Positions 12,517 to 21,586 of a stretch of DNA of 28,468 nucleotides are shown here, in pieces (the first letter of the stretch is position 1; each line of letters starts with the position of its first letter). A program made the position numbers and the translations under genes. A model generated the notes under the pieces. The model was given only the letters and a program-made list of their open reading frames with translations, had not been told where the DNA came from and searched no databases. This stretch comes from a virus. The stretch is taken from positions 1 through 28,468 of IMG/VR virus record IMGVR_UViG_3300047375_000173; one strand, written 5' to 3'.

Positions 12517-12967
12517 ATTTTAACCTTTTAACAAAAGCATTCAACTCTTTTATGCTTTCTCTATGGTCTTGTTCCTTTTTTTGTAGGAATGAAAGTGTAG
12601 ACAAAGCGTCATCAAATTGAGGTGGGGTTTCAATTCTTACACCCAAGTCACTTTCTGCTTGGCGAATTTTTTTAAGACCCTCGTCATACTCTGCTTCAAG
12701 TTTTTGCAGTTTATTCATAAACTCTTTGAAGTAAGGCATTGCATCATCTCCAGACTGAAGTTCACTAATAGCCTTCTCTACCCTACGCAATGGAACATAC
12801 ATCTCATCAAGGACATCATTCATTTTAGAATTAGCCTCCGATGCTTCTAACGACATTTTTGATAAAGTATCGCCAATAGCCAACTCTACCTTTTTATCTT
12901 TACCCAACTCCACCTTCTGTGTAGAGAGCTTTGCGAATACCGCCTTTTCAGTTTTGCCTTGTTTCAT
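12515..12967 (-). CDS. Coiled-coil head-core-like protein (150 aa)
   Basis: Almost wholly helical and charged, with heptad-like runs (YFKEFMNKLQKLEAEYDEGL, SFLQKKEQDHRESIKELNAF). The N-terminus AVFAKLSTQKVELGKDKKVELA shares the short A-K-L-S...VEL motif with the 11225 and 12967 products. It starts at the stop of the 12967 gene (overlap of 1 nt) and converges on the moron. No known family is recognised; an inner-core or scaffold role is inferred. Confidence 0.6.
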   Translation of the reverse strand: MKQGKTEKAVFAKLSTQKVELGKDKKVELAIGDTLSKMSLEASEANSKMNDVLDEMYVPLRRVEKAISELQSGDDAMPYFKEFMNKLQKLEAEYDEGLKKIRQAESDLGVRIETPPQFDDALSTLSFLQKKEQDHRESIKELNAFVKRLK

Positions 12968-13341
12968 TATAGTGAGTTTACGAGTGATAATGCTTTCTGT
13001 ACTGCCTTGATTTGAGAAGATAGATTACCTCGCTCCTTAATCATCATTTCAGTCTCGTCATACCATTTCATTTGAGATGGGTCAAAACCTAAATCTCTTG
13101 ATTCTCTTACTATCTCGTTAAATACAGATTCAAGATTTGCTGAATCCGAAAGATTCTCCTTGTAAAGTTGCTCAAGTTTAGACAATGAGTCATAGGCATC
13201 ACGAGCAAAGTTCTTTGGCTCACCTTTAACCATTGCTTGTCGCAATCGGTTTAATTCATCAATCTTGCTCAAGTTAATCTCTTGAGGTTGTTTCTCTTCG
13301 GCTAATTTAGCCATCACCTTATTTAGCGATATTCTTTTCAT
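12967..13341 (-). CDS. Coiled-coil head-core-like protein (124 aa)
   Basis: Helical and charged throughout, starting MKRISLNKVMAKLAEEKQP; the N-terminal hydrophobic stretch and AKL[AS] motif resemble the 12515 and 11225 products. The leader contains GTTAACTTGAT directly before the ATG. It lies between the conserved 131-aa gene and a related coiled-coil gene in the head module. No family is recognised; a prohead core role is inferred from location and composition. Confidence 0.6.
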   Translation of the reverse strand: MKRISLNKVMAKLAEEKQPQEINLSKIDELNRLRQAMVKGEPKNFARDAYDSLSKLEQLYKENLSDSANLESVFNEIVRESRDLGFDPSQMKWYDETEMMIKERGNLSSQIKAVQKALSLVNSL

Positions 13342-13370
13342 ATCAAGTTAACTATATGTGTTTGTTATTG

Positions 13371-13766
13371 TTAGTTTTTTTCAATCTGCTTGAGTTTGCT
13401 CTCTGCCCATCTCTTGGCACTCTTGCCACCCCATAGTAGATAGCTAATATATCCGCAAGAACTTGTGTCACCCTCTTCATAGTATTCCTCTGCACGAGAT
13501 AAGTAAGATACCATACGCTTAATAGTCTCTACACTAATGGCTTCACCATTGGCTAACTGCTGCGCTCTAACCTTACCTACCTGCGTAGCACACTTGTTGT
13601 TCACCTTCTTGTTTAACTCAATACCCCTTTTTGCATTGTTGCGTACCGAAGTGGGGTAATCCTTGTAGGATTCTAATTCAGTACGCTTACCCTTTTTTGT
13701 GCGGAGGTCTTTCTTAATGATTGCCTTGATAGCATTGAGTTTAATATGTGCTTCTTTATCGTTCAT
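13371..13766 (-). CDS. Conserved head-maturation-associated protein (131 aa)
   Basis: Contains a run that I recognise as recurring in Bacteroidetes phages: YPTSVRNNAKRGIELNKKVN, VRAQQLANGEAISVETIKRM, YLSRAEEYYEEGDTSSCGY and LLWGGKSAKRWAESKL. The first 40 residues are helical and basic. The function is unknown. This domain is often found fused to or beside XkdF-type proteases, and here it follows the protease gene by 4 nt, so it probably acts in prohead assembly or maturation. One Cys occurs in each of two positions, with no obvious catalytic set. Confidence 0.6.
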   Translation of the reverse strand: MNDKEAHIKLNAIKAIIKKDLRTKKGKRTELESYKDYPTSVRNNAKRGIELNKKVNNKCATQVGKVRAQQLANGEAISVETIKRMVSYLSRAEEYYEEGDTSSCGYISYLLWGGKSAKRWAESKLKQIEKN

Positions 13767-13770
13767 TTCT

Positions 13771-14688
13771 TTAACCTAATTTAGAAATTTGCTTAACGGC
13801 TATTTTTTGTTTTTCAAAAACCTTTTTGTTTTGGTTGTACTCACCTATTTTTTTTGTGTCAACAAGATTACTTAATGGGATACCAAGTTCTTTTACTTTA
13901 GACTCTAATTCTCTTAAGGCTTTGTCAATAGATGACATATTGCTATCAACATTTTTAACCATTCCATTTAGCAATGAGCTTACACTTTTTATTTCGCTCT
14001 CTAATTTTTTAACACCAGAGTTAAAATCAATTACACCAATAAGAACTTTAGAAAGTATGCTCATCTCAACTTTTATTGATTGTTTTCCTATGGCTTCTAA
14101 AATAACATTTTTAATGTTATCTAATTTACTTTGCGCTTCTAACTCCTCTGGGTCTTGCTTACTTGCCTCAACCTTATCAACGAAGTAACCCTCAATAGAG
14201 AAACCCTTTACCTTACCACTCTTCACATAGTCGTTCCAAATCTCATCATTGTGAACCTTCATTGATACCATCCAAGTGCCTACAGGTAAGTCCATACCAT
14301 ATAGCTTACTCTTGTCTTGCTCACCTTCTATAATCCAACTCTCTACAACACTCAAGCCTGTAATGTCTATTTGGTGTTCTAATGTGGCTTTGTTTTGGTT
14401 GCCGTTGATGAAGAACAATTCACTTGCCTTTCTAACCGTGTCTTGCGAGAAGTAGATGTAATACTCATCTTCACCGCTTCTACGATAGATAGGTTTATTA
14501 GGTACAAGAGCTGCTCCCAATAGAACACGCTTGTCCTCATCTATGGTTTTCAATTCTACTCGCTCCTCTTCCTTGAGGGCTACGAAGTCCTCCTCTATAG
14601 CAGGGGACTCTACGATGCTTATAGCTTGGATACCTGCTTGTAGGCTCTCCTCGTCTAATAATAGTTCAACTATGCGAAACATATACAA
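13771..14688 (-). CDS. Prohead protease, XkdF-like serine peptidase, with helical C-terminal part
   Basis: 305 aa. Residues about 1-175 match the phage serine protease XkdF type: IVESPAIEEDF near 25-35, ATLEHQID with candidate catalytic H105, YGMDLPVGTWMVSMKVHND around 130-148, and GKVKGFSIEGYF with candidate nucleophile S164. The rest (about 180-305) is helical and may act as an internal scaffold. Such proteases process the capsid and core during prohead maturation. The start at 14688 lies 23 nt inside the homing endonuclease gene; a second Met two codons in is also possible. Scaffold/core-like genes and the capsid gene lie downstream, as expected. Confidence 0.8.
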   Translation of the reverse strand: MYMFRIVELLLDEESLQAGIQAISIVESPAIEEDFVALKEEERVELKTIDEDKRVLLGAALVPNKPIYRRSGEDEYYIYFSQDTVRKASELFFINGNQNKATLEHQIDITGLSVVESWIIEGEQDKSKLYGMDLPVGTWMVSMKVHNDEIWNDYVKSGKVKGFSIEGYFVDKVEASKQDPEELEAQSKLDNIKNVILEAIGKQSIKVEMSILSKVLIGVIDFNSGVKKLESEIKSVSSLLNGMVKNVDSNMSSIDKALRELESKVKELGIPLSNLVDTKKIGEYNQNKKVFEKQKIAVKQISKLG

Positions 14689-15292
14689 ATCTTTTATTTT
14701 TACACTTTCCTCTTTTAATTATCTCGTCCCGAACAAGCACACTCATAGTAGATGAAGTTACGCCATAGTGTTTAGCCGCTTCTTCAACTGAATCAAAGAA
14801 CATCATTGATGTTAACTCTAAAACTCGTTTCTTGACATTGTTTTGCACTCTACCCATTCTTGATGTGGATATTTTTTCCCTTGTCTTTAATGAGTGCTTT
14901 TTACCATACATAGGATTATTCTCTCCACTCTTGTCTAAAAACATAAATGGATAAGTTTTTCCTTTTTTGGATTTAGAAATTGCTTTGGCTCTTTTCTCTT
15001 TAACCTCTTTGCTTGTGTGAGTATGTTCCCATCCACCTACTGCACTATTCTTTAAGTTGTAGGACATTGAATCATTCATAGCGTTTAATTCCTCAAGGAT
15101 GAACTCCTCAAGTTCAAGATAATGTTCTCCTGTATAAAGTATTTCTCTTGAGAACATTTCTGGTCTTTTTGAGTACGCTCTATTAAAATGCACACCACTT
15201 CCTATGTACCCATCATCAGTACATCCTTTGTGACTACCTATATAATACATACAATTAGAAGAGTCTACCCACTTGTATACAAAACCGCTCAT
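14666..15292 (-). CDS. Free-standing GIY-YIG homing endonuclease
   Basis: 208 aa. The N-terminus shows a GIY-YIG-type nuclease: FVYKWVDSSNCMYYIGSHKG, with YYIG at 16-19 as the second half-motif and the first reduced to VYKW. Later come ENNPMYGKKHSLKTREKIS (NUMOD3-like DNA-binding repeat) and a C-terminal HTH (SVEEAAKHYGVTSSTMSVLVR, NUMOD1-like). These enzymes cut DNA lacking the gene and so spread into relatives. It lies exactly between the tape measure and protease genes: it begins in the tape-measure TAATG and overlaps the protease start. Codon use is AT-rich, like mobile endonucleases. It has no structural role. Confidence 0.85.
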   Translation of the reverse strand: MSGFVYKWVDSSNCMYYIGSHKGCTDDGYIGSGVHFNRAYSKRPEMFSREILYTGEHYLELEEFILEELNAMNDSMSYNLKNSAVGGWEHTHTSKEVKEKRAKAISKSKKGKTYPFMFLDKSGENNPMYGKKHSLKTREKISTSRMGRVQNNVKKRVLELTSMMFFDSVEEAAKHYGVTSSTMSVLVRDEIIKRGKCKNKRFVYVSHS

Positions 15293-17124
15293 TATGGGAA
15301 TGATACTTGGTTAATTCTATTTCTGTCTAATTCTTGTTGTGAGGTAACATCGCTTCCTACGACATATGCCTTTACAGGGTTTCTCTGTAGCGATTCCAAG
15401 ATAGCGTTTTGACCAGATGCCCCTACTATATTGAATTGGGGTGAGGTGCTTGGTGCAGTAGGTGTTTGTATGTTCGTGTCTACACTACCACTCGCTTGGA
15501 ATTGTTGCCTTGCAATAGTAGCAATCTGTGCCGCACCTGTCGCTGCTGCAATACCTGCCTCTACGAACTGCGCTCCTGTAGCTAACTTAATAGGGTTTCC
15601 CCCTGCCGTGAGTGCCGCAGTAACGGCTTGGGCAGTATTAACTACCGCTTGGCTAATACCAAGTGCCTTGTTTATTTGAAAGGCTTTCTTTGCTTGTTCT
15701 TCGTTGCCCGATAAGAATGCTTGTGCAAGGTCATTAAGTGCGCCTATGGCATCACCTGTCATCTGTAGTCTTGCTTGTTGAACACCTTGCTCAAGTTCTC
15801 GTCTCTTTTTAGCCTCTTCACCTTCTTGTGCAGTACGCTCTGCATTCAAGACATTGATTTCACTAACCATATCTTGGTACGCTTGTGTACCCTCTACATA
15901 CAACCCCTTTTGGAGTTCTAAAGATTCAAGTCTCTTCTCGTAGAGTTGTTGGTTAAGGAGTTCTTCATTCTCAAGTTGCTTGTACAGGTTGGTCTCTGCT
16001 GCAATAGCAGCTTCTGCTTCTATCTCTGCTACCTCTTGTGCGTTCTCTGCTCTGCTGATTTCAAGGTCTACTAATTCTCTTTGTAGAGCCATCTCATTCA
16101 TCAACTGCTCACTACGGAATCCTGCTACTTGTGCTTGAACTCCTACAAGCTCATTCTGTGCAGCCATATATTCTTTCTGGAACTCAATGTTATCCTTGTC
16201 TAAAGAAAGCTGACGAGCTTTAGCATCTAATATGCGTTGAGCGTTAGCTAACATCGCCTTCTCTTGCTCCTCTAATACTCCCTTGAGTTCATTGTTAGCC
16301 TTGATTCGCTCCTCAATAGTAAAGCGTTCATCGTCTCTTACTTGTCTTAATTTCTCTGCTTGTAAGTCGTACTTCTCAATCAAGCCTTGTGCTAACACCT
16401 CTGCAATCTCTGCAGCTTTATTAACCTCTGTCATTGCTGCTCCTTGCTTGATAGTCTCTTTAGCGTATTCTCCAACCGCTAATGCAGCATTGGCTATCTT
16501 ATCAGCAGAACCATCAATACCTGTAAACACATCAAGCATTTCCTTACCTGCATTTTGAACACTCTCTAACGCTCCCTTGAAATCACCTTCAAAAAACCTC
16601 TTCATTGCTTCACCTACAAAACCAAGAGTATCAAGTAATGAGTTAAATCTCTCAATGATATTATCCTTTATGGCGTTACCTAAATCTTCTACTGCGCCAA
16701 GTGGGTCTTCAAAAATTGATTTAAAAAAGTCTGTGAATGTACCTGTGTTAGATTCTATCCATTTAACAAAGTCGCTAAAAGCTACCTGTAGAGTGTTGAA
16801 GGTCGTGTTAAAGAAGTCAACAGTCTTCTGGTTGTTATCAAACAACTCACGCAGTATCTCCATAGCAGATAATAGAAGACCAATACCTGCCGCCTTAATA
16901 GCTACACCTAAACCCTTGAAGCCTGTACCAAGTCCCTTGATACCCTTTTGGCTATCTTCAGCACTCTTACCAATGTCTTTAGTAGTATCGGCAATGTCGT
17001 TAATGCTCTCGGCAGTTTTGTCTGCTTGAGTTTGGGAAGCCTTTAACGCATCAATGAGTTCGTCTAACTTCTTCTCAAGACCAGAGAGGTCTGCACCAAT
17101 AACTATGTTCTTCTCTATTGCCAT
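15292..17124 (-). CDS. Tail tape measure protein (short)
   Basis: 610 aa. The N-terminus has the coiled-coil style of tape measures (ADLSGLEKKLDELIDALKAS), then GIKGLGTGFKGLG, a hydrophobic Gly/Ala patch, and DNNQKTVDFFNTTFNTLQ-type helices. A long Gln/Glu coiled coil follows (about 230-430). The C-terminal part is Ala-rich and hydrophobic (QAVVNTAQAVTAALTAGG), then IATIARQQFQAS. Tape measures set tail length at about 0.15 nm per residue, so 610 residues would suit a tail of about 90 nm. In transcription order it follows the tail-tip genes rather than preceding them. Its TAATG overlap carries the homing endonuclease start. Confidence 0.8.
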   Translation of the reverse strand: MAIEKNIVIGADLSGLEKKLDELIDALKASQTQADKTAESINDIADTTKDIGKSAEDSQKGIKGLGTGFKGLGVAIKAAGIGLLLSAMEILRELFDNNQKTVDFFNTTFNTLQVAFSDFVKWIESNTGTFTDFFKSIFEDPLGAVEDLGNAIKDNIIERFNSLLDTLGFVGEAMKRFFEGDFKGALESVQNAGKEMLDVFTGIDGSADKIANAALAVGEYAKETIKQGAAMTEVNKAAEIAEVLAQGLIEKYDLQAEKLRQVRDDERFTIEERIKANNELKGVLEEQEKAMLANAQRILDAKARQLSLDKDNIEFQKEYMAAQNELVGVQAQVAGFRSEQLMNEMALQRELVDLEISRAENAQEVAEIEAEAAIAAETNLYKQLENEELLNQQLYEKRLESLELQKGLYVEGTQAYQDMVSEINVLNAERTAQEGEEAKKRRELEQGVQQARLQMTGDAIGALNDLAQAFLSGNEEQAKKAFQINKALGISQAVVNTAQAVTAALTAGGNPIKLATGAQFVEAGIAAATGAAQIATIARQQFQASGSVDTNIQTPTAPSTSPQFNIVGASGQNAILESLQRNPVKAYVVGSDVTSQQELDRNRINQVSFP

Positions 17125-17246
17125 TTGCCTAATGCTTCTATAAGAGTTCTTGGGTATTGGTACTTGCCTTTAGCAATCCTTACATCCTCACTCTTGTCGT
17201 TAGTCTCTTTGAGAGCCTTTATAAGATAACCTAATCTACTATACAT
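17115..17246 (-). CDS. Small protein between tail hub and tape measure (43 aa)
   Basis: Starts MYSRLGYLIKALKETNDKSE and is basic and helical, ending KGKYQYPRTLIEALGKWQ. It overlaps the upstream stop by 8 nt and the tape measure start by 10 nt, typical of this operon. No family is recognised; a small tail component or assembly factor is possible. Confidence 0.6.
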   Translation of the reverse strand: MYSRLGYLIKALKETNDKSEDVRIAKGKYQYPRTLIEALGKWQ

Positions 17247-19338
17247 CGTTGAGCAATTCCATTTGAGCCTCACCTGTGGATAGGTTTAACTTCATTTGAT
17301 TGATAATGTAGTTTCTTTCACCTATCGTGAGCTTGTCATTAATCTTCAATGCTAACATCACACCAAGAGGTAGTTGAGCCTTGTACATAAATACCCTTCT
17401 ACTTGTAGAGTACAAGTCTGTAATGTAGTCCTTCCAATAGGTATTGTACAACCCTGTAGCAAAGCCTTGCAATAGATAAGGGTCTACCTCTGTACCAAAG
17501 TTTAAGGTCTTGGTAACCGTTTCTGGGGGTACTATAGCATTTAAACAATCGGTTGACTCAACCGTACCGCCATCAGCAATTACTCTATCTATAAAGTTTG
17601 GAATGGTTACAGGGAATGCCGTAACATTGTTTACATTACTTGCTAACCACATATCTTGCTTTTCATTAGCATCACCATTCATATCGGTATAACTCCAATG
17701 GTTTGATAACTGAATGCGTAGGTTTCCTGCTGCATAGAAGATAATAGGCTGGCCGATATAAGGTTCTAACTCTCTGGTCACACATTGACCTACATTGATT
17801 TCAGTAAGACCTACACCATTAACATAGGTGTCCGTCAATCTCTCAAAGAGCATATTGTCAAAGCCTACCTCAACCTCAAACTCTTCACCATCAAATGAGA
17901 AGTCTGCTTTAAGGTCACCATAGCCTATGTCGTTTTGGAGTCTGTATTGTTCTCCAAGTATAGCTCCTGTCTCGTTGTACTTAAAATTGATTCTACGATA
18001 TAGTGATGGTTTATTGATATTGACCTCTTCTGTATCAACATACTCACTAACTTCTCTTGTAGAGCCTTCTGCATACCAATCGTCTAATGGTTCAATATCG
18101 TATTTACCGTTTCCTACAGGAACTATAACCAAGTTAAAAGCCCTTACAAGGCTTCCTATGAAATCACCAATCTTCTGCTCTGGCATTTGGGCAGATATAG
18201 TTACTATACCTGCGGTAGTCATTGCACTTGTCAATGCCGTAGCAGCTAATAAGGTTACCCCTAAAGCATCCGCATACCAATCAGCAAATACACCAACGGT
18301 TACCGCACCACCATCACCCGATGGGGCTAAACGCATCTCTACATAATCGCCTACCGAAAGAGTTGGTAAGAAAACAAAAACATTAGATACAGGGCCTGTA
18401 TGTTCTTTAGAGGTAAATCGTTCATCGTTAATAAACACATCTACTCTATAATTTGTAGAGGCAGTAGCCGTACAACTGTAAGATATTAACGCAGGATTTG
18501 CGGTGGAGGTTACAGGAAATCTATGCAGCGTAGAGTCAAATACAGCATCTCCAGAGACTAATTCTATAAGCTCTGAAGTCGCACCTATCGGTTGGTCTTT
18601 GAACATATACCCTGCTCTCCTATGACACCACATAAATAGCTTACCAAAGTCGGCACTATCAAAGAAGTTGCTTTGAAACTCAATACCATACTTCGTCTCT
18701 ATCGCATCTATAATCTTCTGCAATTTGATTGCAGGTTTTAAGTCGTAGTAGAATACCCCGTGAGAAGGGTCATTATGAAAATGAATGTTACCATCTCCGT
18801 GAGAGCCTTGTGAGTCGTAATACCATCTTGTTACAGGCGTAATCATTGGATAGATTACTGCATCTCCTGTACCTGCTACATAACTATTGATACCCGTCTC
18901 AATGTTAGTATCGTTATAAGTGTGGTCTTGTGCCGATAGGTCAAGGTCATTAAGGGTGTCCTCACCGAACTTATCCTTCAAAGAAGTGACATTACTATAG
19001 AACCCTACACTATACGCATAAGGTTGCCCTTGCTTCATCTGCACACCTTCCAACTCTAATACCCCTACTCTAAACAAGTTGTTATTCACCTCTATGAACG
19101 CATTGGTACGAAGGTTAGATATATACCCACCATCAATGTCTACATTATAGTAGTGCTTAAATATCTTGTTGTTTACTTTAGAGGCAGGAATAGTAAAGCT
19201 ATTAGTAAAGTCACCAAAGACTTTAGAGATGTCCTTAATGTTCTGCACACTCAAGTTTATCTCTATGCTCTCGTCTGGAAAGAGGTCTGCTCTTTGACCA
19301 TTTATATACAAGTCTACTCTATACATACCTTGTGTCAA
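17239..19338 (-). CDS. Tail-tip / baseplate hub-like protein
   Basis: 699 aa. The N-terminus YRVDLYINGQRADLFPDE, followed by FGDFTNSFTIPASKVNNKIF, is a pattern I know from Bacteroidetes phage tail-tip proteins, and later segments (DFIGSLVRAFNLVIVPVGNG, KYDIEPLDDWYAEG) resemble hub/Tal domains. No peptidoglycan hydrolase domain is visible. It probably closes the tail tube and links to the adhesin. It overlaps the upstream tail gene by 20 nt and is followed by a 43-aa gene and the tape measure. The hub role is inferred from position and size. Confidence 0.6.
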   Translation of the reverse strand: MTQGMYRVDLYINGQRADLFPDESIEINLSVQNIKDISKVFGDFTNSFTIPASKVNNKIFKHYYNVDIDGGYISNLRTNAFIEVNNNLFRVGVLELEGVQMKQGQPYAYSVGFYSNVTSLKDKFGEDTLNDLDLSAQDHTYNDTNIETGINSYVAGTGDAVIYPMITPVTRWYYDSQGSHGDGNIHFHNDPSHGVFYYDLKPAIKLQKIIDAIETKYGIEFQSNFFDSADFGKLFMWCHRRAGYMFKDQPIGATSELIELVSGDAVFDSTLHRFPVTSTANPALISYSCTATASTNYRVDVFINDERFTSKEHTGPVSNVFVFLPTLSVGDYVEMRLAPSGDGGAVTVGVFADWYADALGVTLLAATALTSAMTTAGIVTISAQMPEQKIGDFIGSLVRAFNLVIVPVGNGKYDIEPLDDWYAEGSTREVSEYVDTEEVNINKPSLYRRINFKYNETGAILGEQYRLQNDIGYGDLKADFSFDGEEFEVEVGFDNMLFERLTDTYVNGVGLTEINVGQCVTRELEPYIGQPIIFYAAGNLRIQLSNHWSYTDMNGDANEKQDMWLASNVNNVTAFPVTIPNFIDRVIADGGTVESTDCLNAIVPPETVTKTLNFGTEVDPYLLQGFATGLYNTYWKDYITDLYSTSRRVFMYKAQLPLGVMLALKINDKLTIGERNYIINQMKLNLSTGEAQMELLNDV

Positions 19339-20503
19339 ATGCTTCTTCTACTTCTATTGTGTAGTTGATAGTCTTGTCGTTTACCGACTTCTGTAAGTTT
19401 GCGGAGTTACTGACTACACTTATAGGGCTTCCGTTTAGTAATACACGCTCACTCATCATTAAGTCCTTAATAGCTTCTCTATGGTCTTCGGTTACCCAAC
19501 CTGTGTTTAAGGTAGTTCGTGTCTTACCATTAGTATTATACTGCTTATACATCTCGTCAGTAGAGTCGTAACTAAACCCACTTGTTGAAGATGTACCTAA
19601 TGACCTTCTGTACTGCTCACTCGTAGTGCTAAAGCTATCTTGACTTGCCTTAAAGAAATGCAAGTAATCCCAAGTACCATAACGATTGATATAGTCAATA
19701 GTGTTTATAGTGTATTTAGATTCACACTGCTTAACAATCTTTATAGTACCTACATCGGTGTTGTTACTATCTAACAACCTCATCTCCCATTCGGTTTGAT
19801 TGATAGGTCTATTAGAATTAGCACCTGCATATCCACTACTCGTCAACCAAGTGTTTAGCCCTACTTCACCAAAGGGTATTCTTAAAATCCTATCTTCTGG
19901 TTGTAAGTCAGCGTGGTATGATACTATATTAAAAGTGAATATATCGCTACCGCCTACTCTATAGACTACTTCCTCAATAGTCTCTGCATTATACTTACCC
20001 ATAAACAAAGGCATAACCTCATATCCTCCTTCTTGGACATAGACCGTTGAGGTGTTGTTTAAGTATGTTGTAGGGAACTCAAAGTTCGCTCCCTCTGCAA
20101 AGGTGTGGTAGCCATTACTTACAGGGAAGATGTCAGAGCTTCCTGTGTCGTTAGAAATTGTCGGAGGGTCAGACTTGTTATAGTAGCTAACATTATAGTC
20201 TATCTGCACCCATACAATGTTAGTGTCTTGCTCTCCTATAGGAGCAACTCTATCAGCCGTATCGTATATAGCACCAATCTCCTCACTCACCAAAGGTGCA
20301 ATGTCAAAGGACACATCAGTTCCTGCAAATACATCACGGAACAAAGTGTATTCGGGAGAGGCAGGTCTTGAAGACCTTGAGCCATTCCATACATACACCT
20401 CTAATGTAATGTCGGTAATAGAACCTGCATTGGCAGAGTATCCTGCTGTAATATATATTGGGCTTCTTGCCCCTACTAATTGGTCAGGTGTAATTACACT
20501 CAT
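19319..20503 (-). CDS. Distal tail-like structural protein (394 aa)
   Basis: Mostly beta, with an N-terminal region (residues about 1-100) in which an Ile/Val-rich strand pattern leads to SFDIAPLVSEEIG. The second half has the motif YINRYGTWDYLHFFKASQDS, then TRTTLNTGWVTEDHREAIKDLMMSERVLL. This YGTWD...TLNTGWV pattern recurs in Bacteroidetes phage tails. Its place between the tail completion gene and the hub suggests a distal tail (Dit-like) role. It ends 20 nt inside the hub gene. No enzyme motif is visible. Confidence 0.55.
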   Translation of the reverse strand: MSVITPDQLVGARSPIYITAGYSANAGSITDITLEVYVWNGSRSSRPASPEYTLFRDVFAGTDVSFDIAPLVSEEIGAIYDTADRVAPIGEQDTNIVWVQIDYNVSYYNKSDPPTISNDTGSSDIFPVSNGYHTFAEGANFEFPTTYLNNTSTVYVQEGGYEVMPLFMGKYNAETIEEVVYRVGGSDIFTFNIVSYHADLQPEDRILRIPFGEVGLNTWLTSSGYAGANSNRPINQTEWEMRLLDSNNTDVGTIKIVKQCESKYTINTIDYINRYGTWDYLHFFKASQDSFSTTSEQYRRSLGTSSTSGFSYDSTDEMYKQYNTNGKTRTTLNTGWVTEDHREAIKDLMMSERVLLNGSPISVVSNSANLQKSVNDKTINYTIEVEEAFDTRYV

Positions 20504-20504
20504 A

Positions 20505-21101
20505 TTATAAATCTGCTAATATGTTATCTAAATCGGAATCTAAACCTTTTAAAAGCTCAAGAGGTAATTTCTCAAACTCTAATGCAAATGGTGCAGTAAA
20601 GAAATTACTCTTTGGTATACCTTTTCTATATATGCTTCTTGATATTAAGAAAGTAGCGTTCTTAATAGTGGTTTTGTTTTTCGGTAGAAAAGAACCTGTC
20701 TTAAAGTCTCTTATCTTAAACTGTGGTGCTTCTACCATTTTCTTAATAGCACCCATATTAGGGTACTTGTTTGTGAACCCAAATCGTGAGCCTCCTTGCA
20801 CTTTGTACTTAACACCATCAACACCCTCGTCAATGAACTGACCATAGTCTAACATCTCAAAGGACATCTCATAGTTGAAGCCACTTTGGAAATGACCTTT
20901 AGTGTTTCTGTTCTGCTTTACAAGCAATTCAAAATCTAAACTATCCTTTAGCTTTCCAGAGCTTACTTGTCTTCGTCTTCGTTTCTTACCATCATTGAAG
21001 GTAATGGTACGAGTAGCACCAAGATTTAGCCTTGCTGCCTTTACTACACGAGTACCAAACTGCTCAAGAACAGACTTTATATTTTTAGTGCTTATGGACA
21101 A
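20505..21101 (-). CDS. Tail completion protein (HK97 gp10-like)
   Basis: 198 aa. It shows the usual features of HK97 gp10-type neck proteins: an N-terminal helix (SVLEQFGTRVVKAARLN), a SSGKLKDSLDFEL segment, YGQFIDEGVDGVKY, and near the C-terminus SRSIYRKGIPKSNFF followed by a closing helix. These proteins join the tail tube to the head. The gene lies directly after the tail terminator gene, overlapping it by 10 nt, and before the distal tail gene. The C-terminal 'I.RKGI....FF' motif is the most telling part. Confidence 0.65.
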   Translation of the reverse strand: MSISTKNIKSVLEQFGTRVVKAARLNLGATRTITFNDGKKRRRRQVSSGKLKDSLDFELLVKQNRNTKGHFQSGFNYEMSFEMLDYGQFIDEGVDGVKYKVQGGSRFGFTNKYPNMGAIKKMVEAPQFKIRDFKTGSFLPKNKTTIKNATFLISRSIYRKGIPKSNFFTAPFALEFEKLPLELLKGLDSDLDNILADL

Positions 21102-21556
21102 GTGGTAATAGTATTAGCAATGTCTATAGACAAGGTTAGATTCCATCCTACCAATAGGTTCTCAAACCTATCCTCAAAAGGCTCACAAGATGGTGTGCCA
21201 TTAAGTTGGTACTTGTCTTGCATTAAGTCACCTCTCTTCAAGTTGCTCACCAAATCGTTAGCTACCAGAAGTTGGGTGTTTAGAATATCGTGTCTGTTGT
21301 CTACCCCATAGAAGATTTGGTCTTCATCTCTTGGGTCATCCTTACTCACATCAGCAACATCCATAAATAGAATGCTCATTGAGTAGGTAACTCCAATGTC
21401 ATTGAATGTCACACTATTTATCATAATATGTGACAATGGGAATATAGTCTGCTTGTTGAGGTCTACATCAAAGATGTCTCCCTCTGTTACGGTGTTCACC
21501 TGCTTATTAGCAATAAGGTGTTCTCGTATCTTTGTGGTAATGTCGTAGAAGCTCAT
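21092..21556 (-). CDS. Tail terminator-like protein (154 aa)
   Basis: Starts MSFYDITTKIREHLIANKQV, then VTEGDIFDVDLNKQTIFPL and SHIMINSVTFNDIG, strands leading to SMSILFMDVADVSKDDP, and a C-terminal half that ends in VGWNLTLSIDIANTITTC. This pattern is common in Bacteroidetes siphophage tail modules and fits tail terminator proteins that cap the tube. The leader contains GTTAACATATT before the ATG. It lies immediately after the frameshift extension of the chaperone gene, whose stop is 31 nt upstream of this start. Confidence 0.6.
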   Translation of the reverse strand: MSFYDITTKIREHLIANKQVNTVTEGDIFDVDLNKQTIFPLSHIMINSVTFNDIGVTYSMSILFMDVADVSKDDPRDEDQIFYGVDNRHDILNTQLLVANDLVSNLKRGDLMQDKYQLNGTPSCEPFEDRFENLLVGWNLTLSIDIANTITTCP

Positions 21557-21586
21557 AATATGTTAACCTCTATGAGCGAAAGGTGT

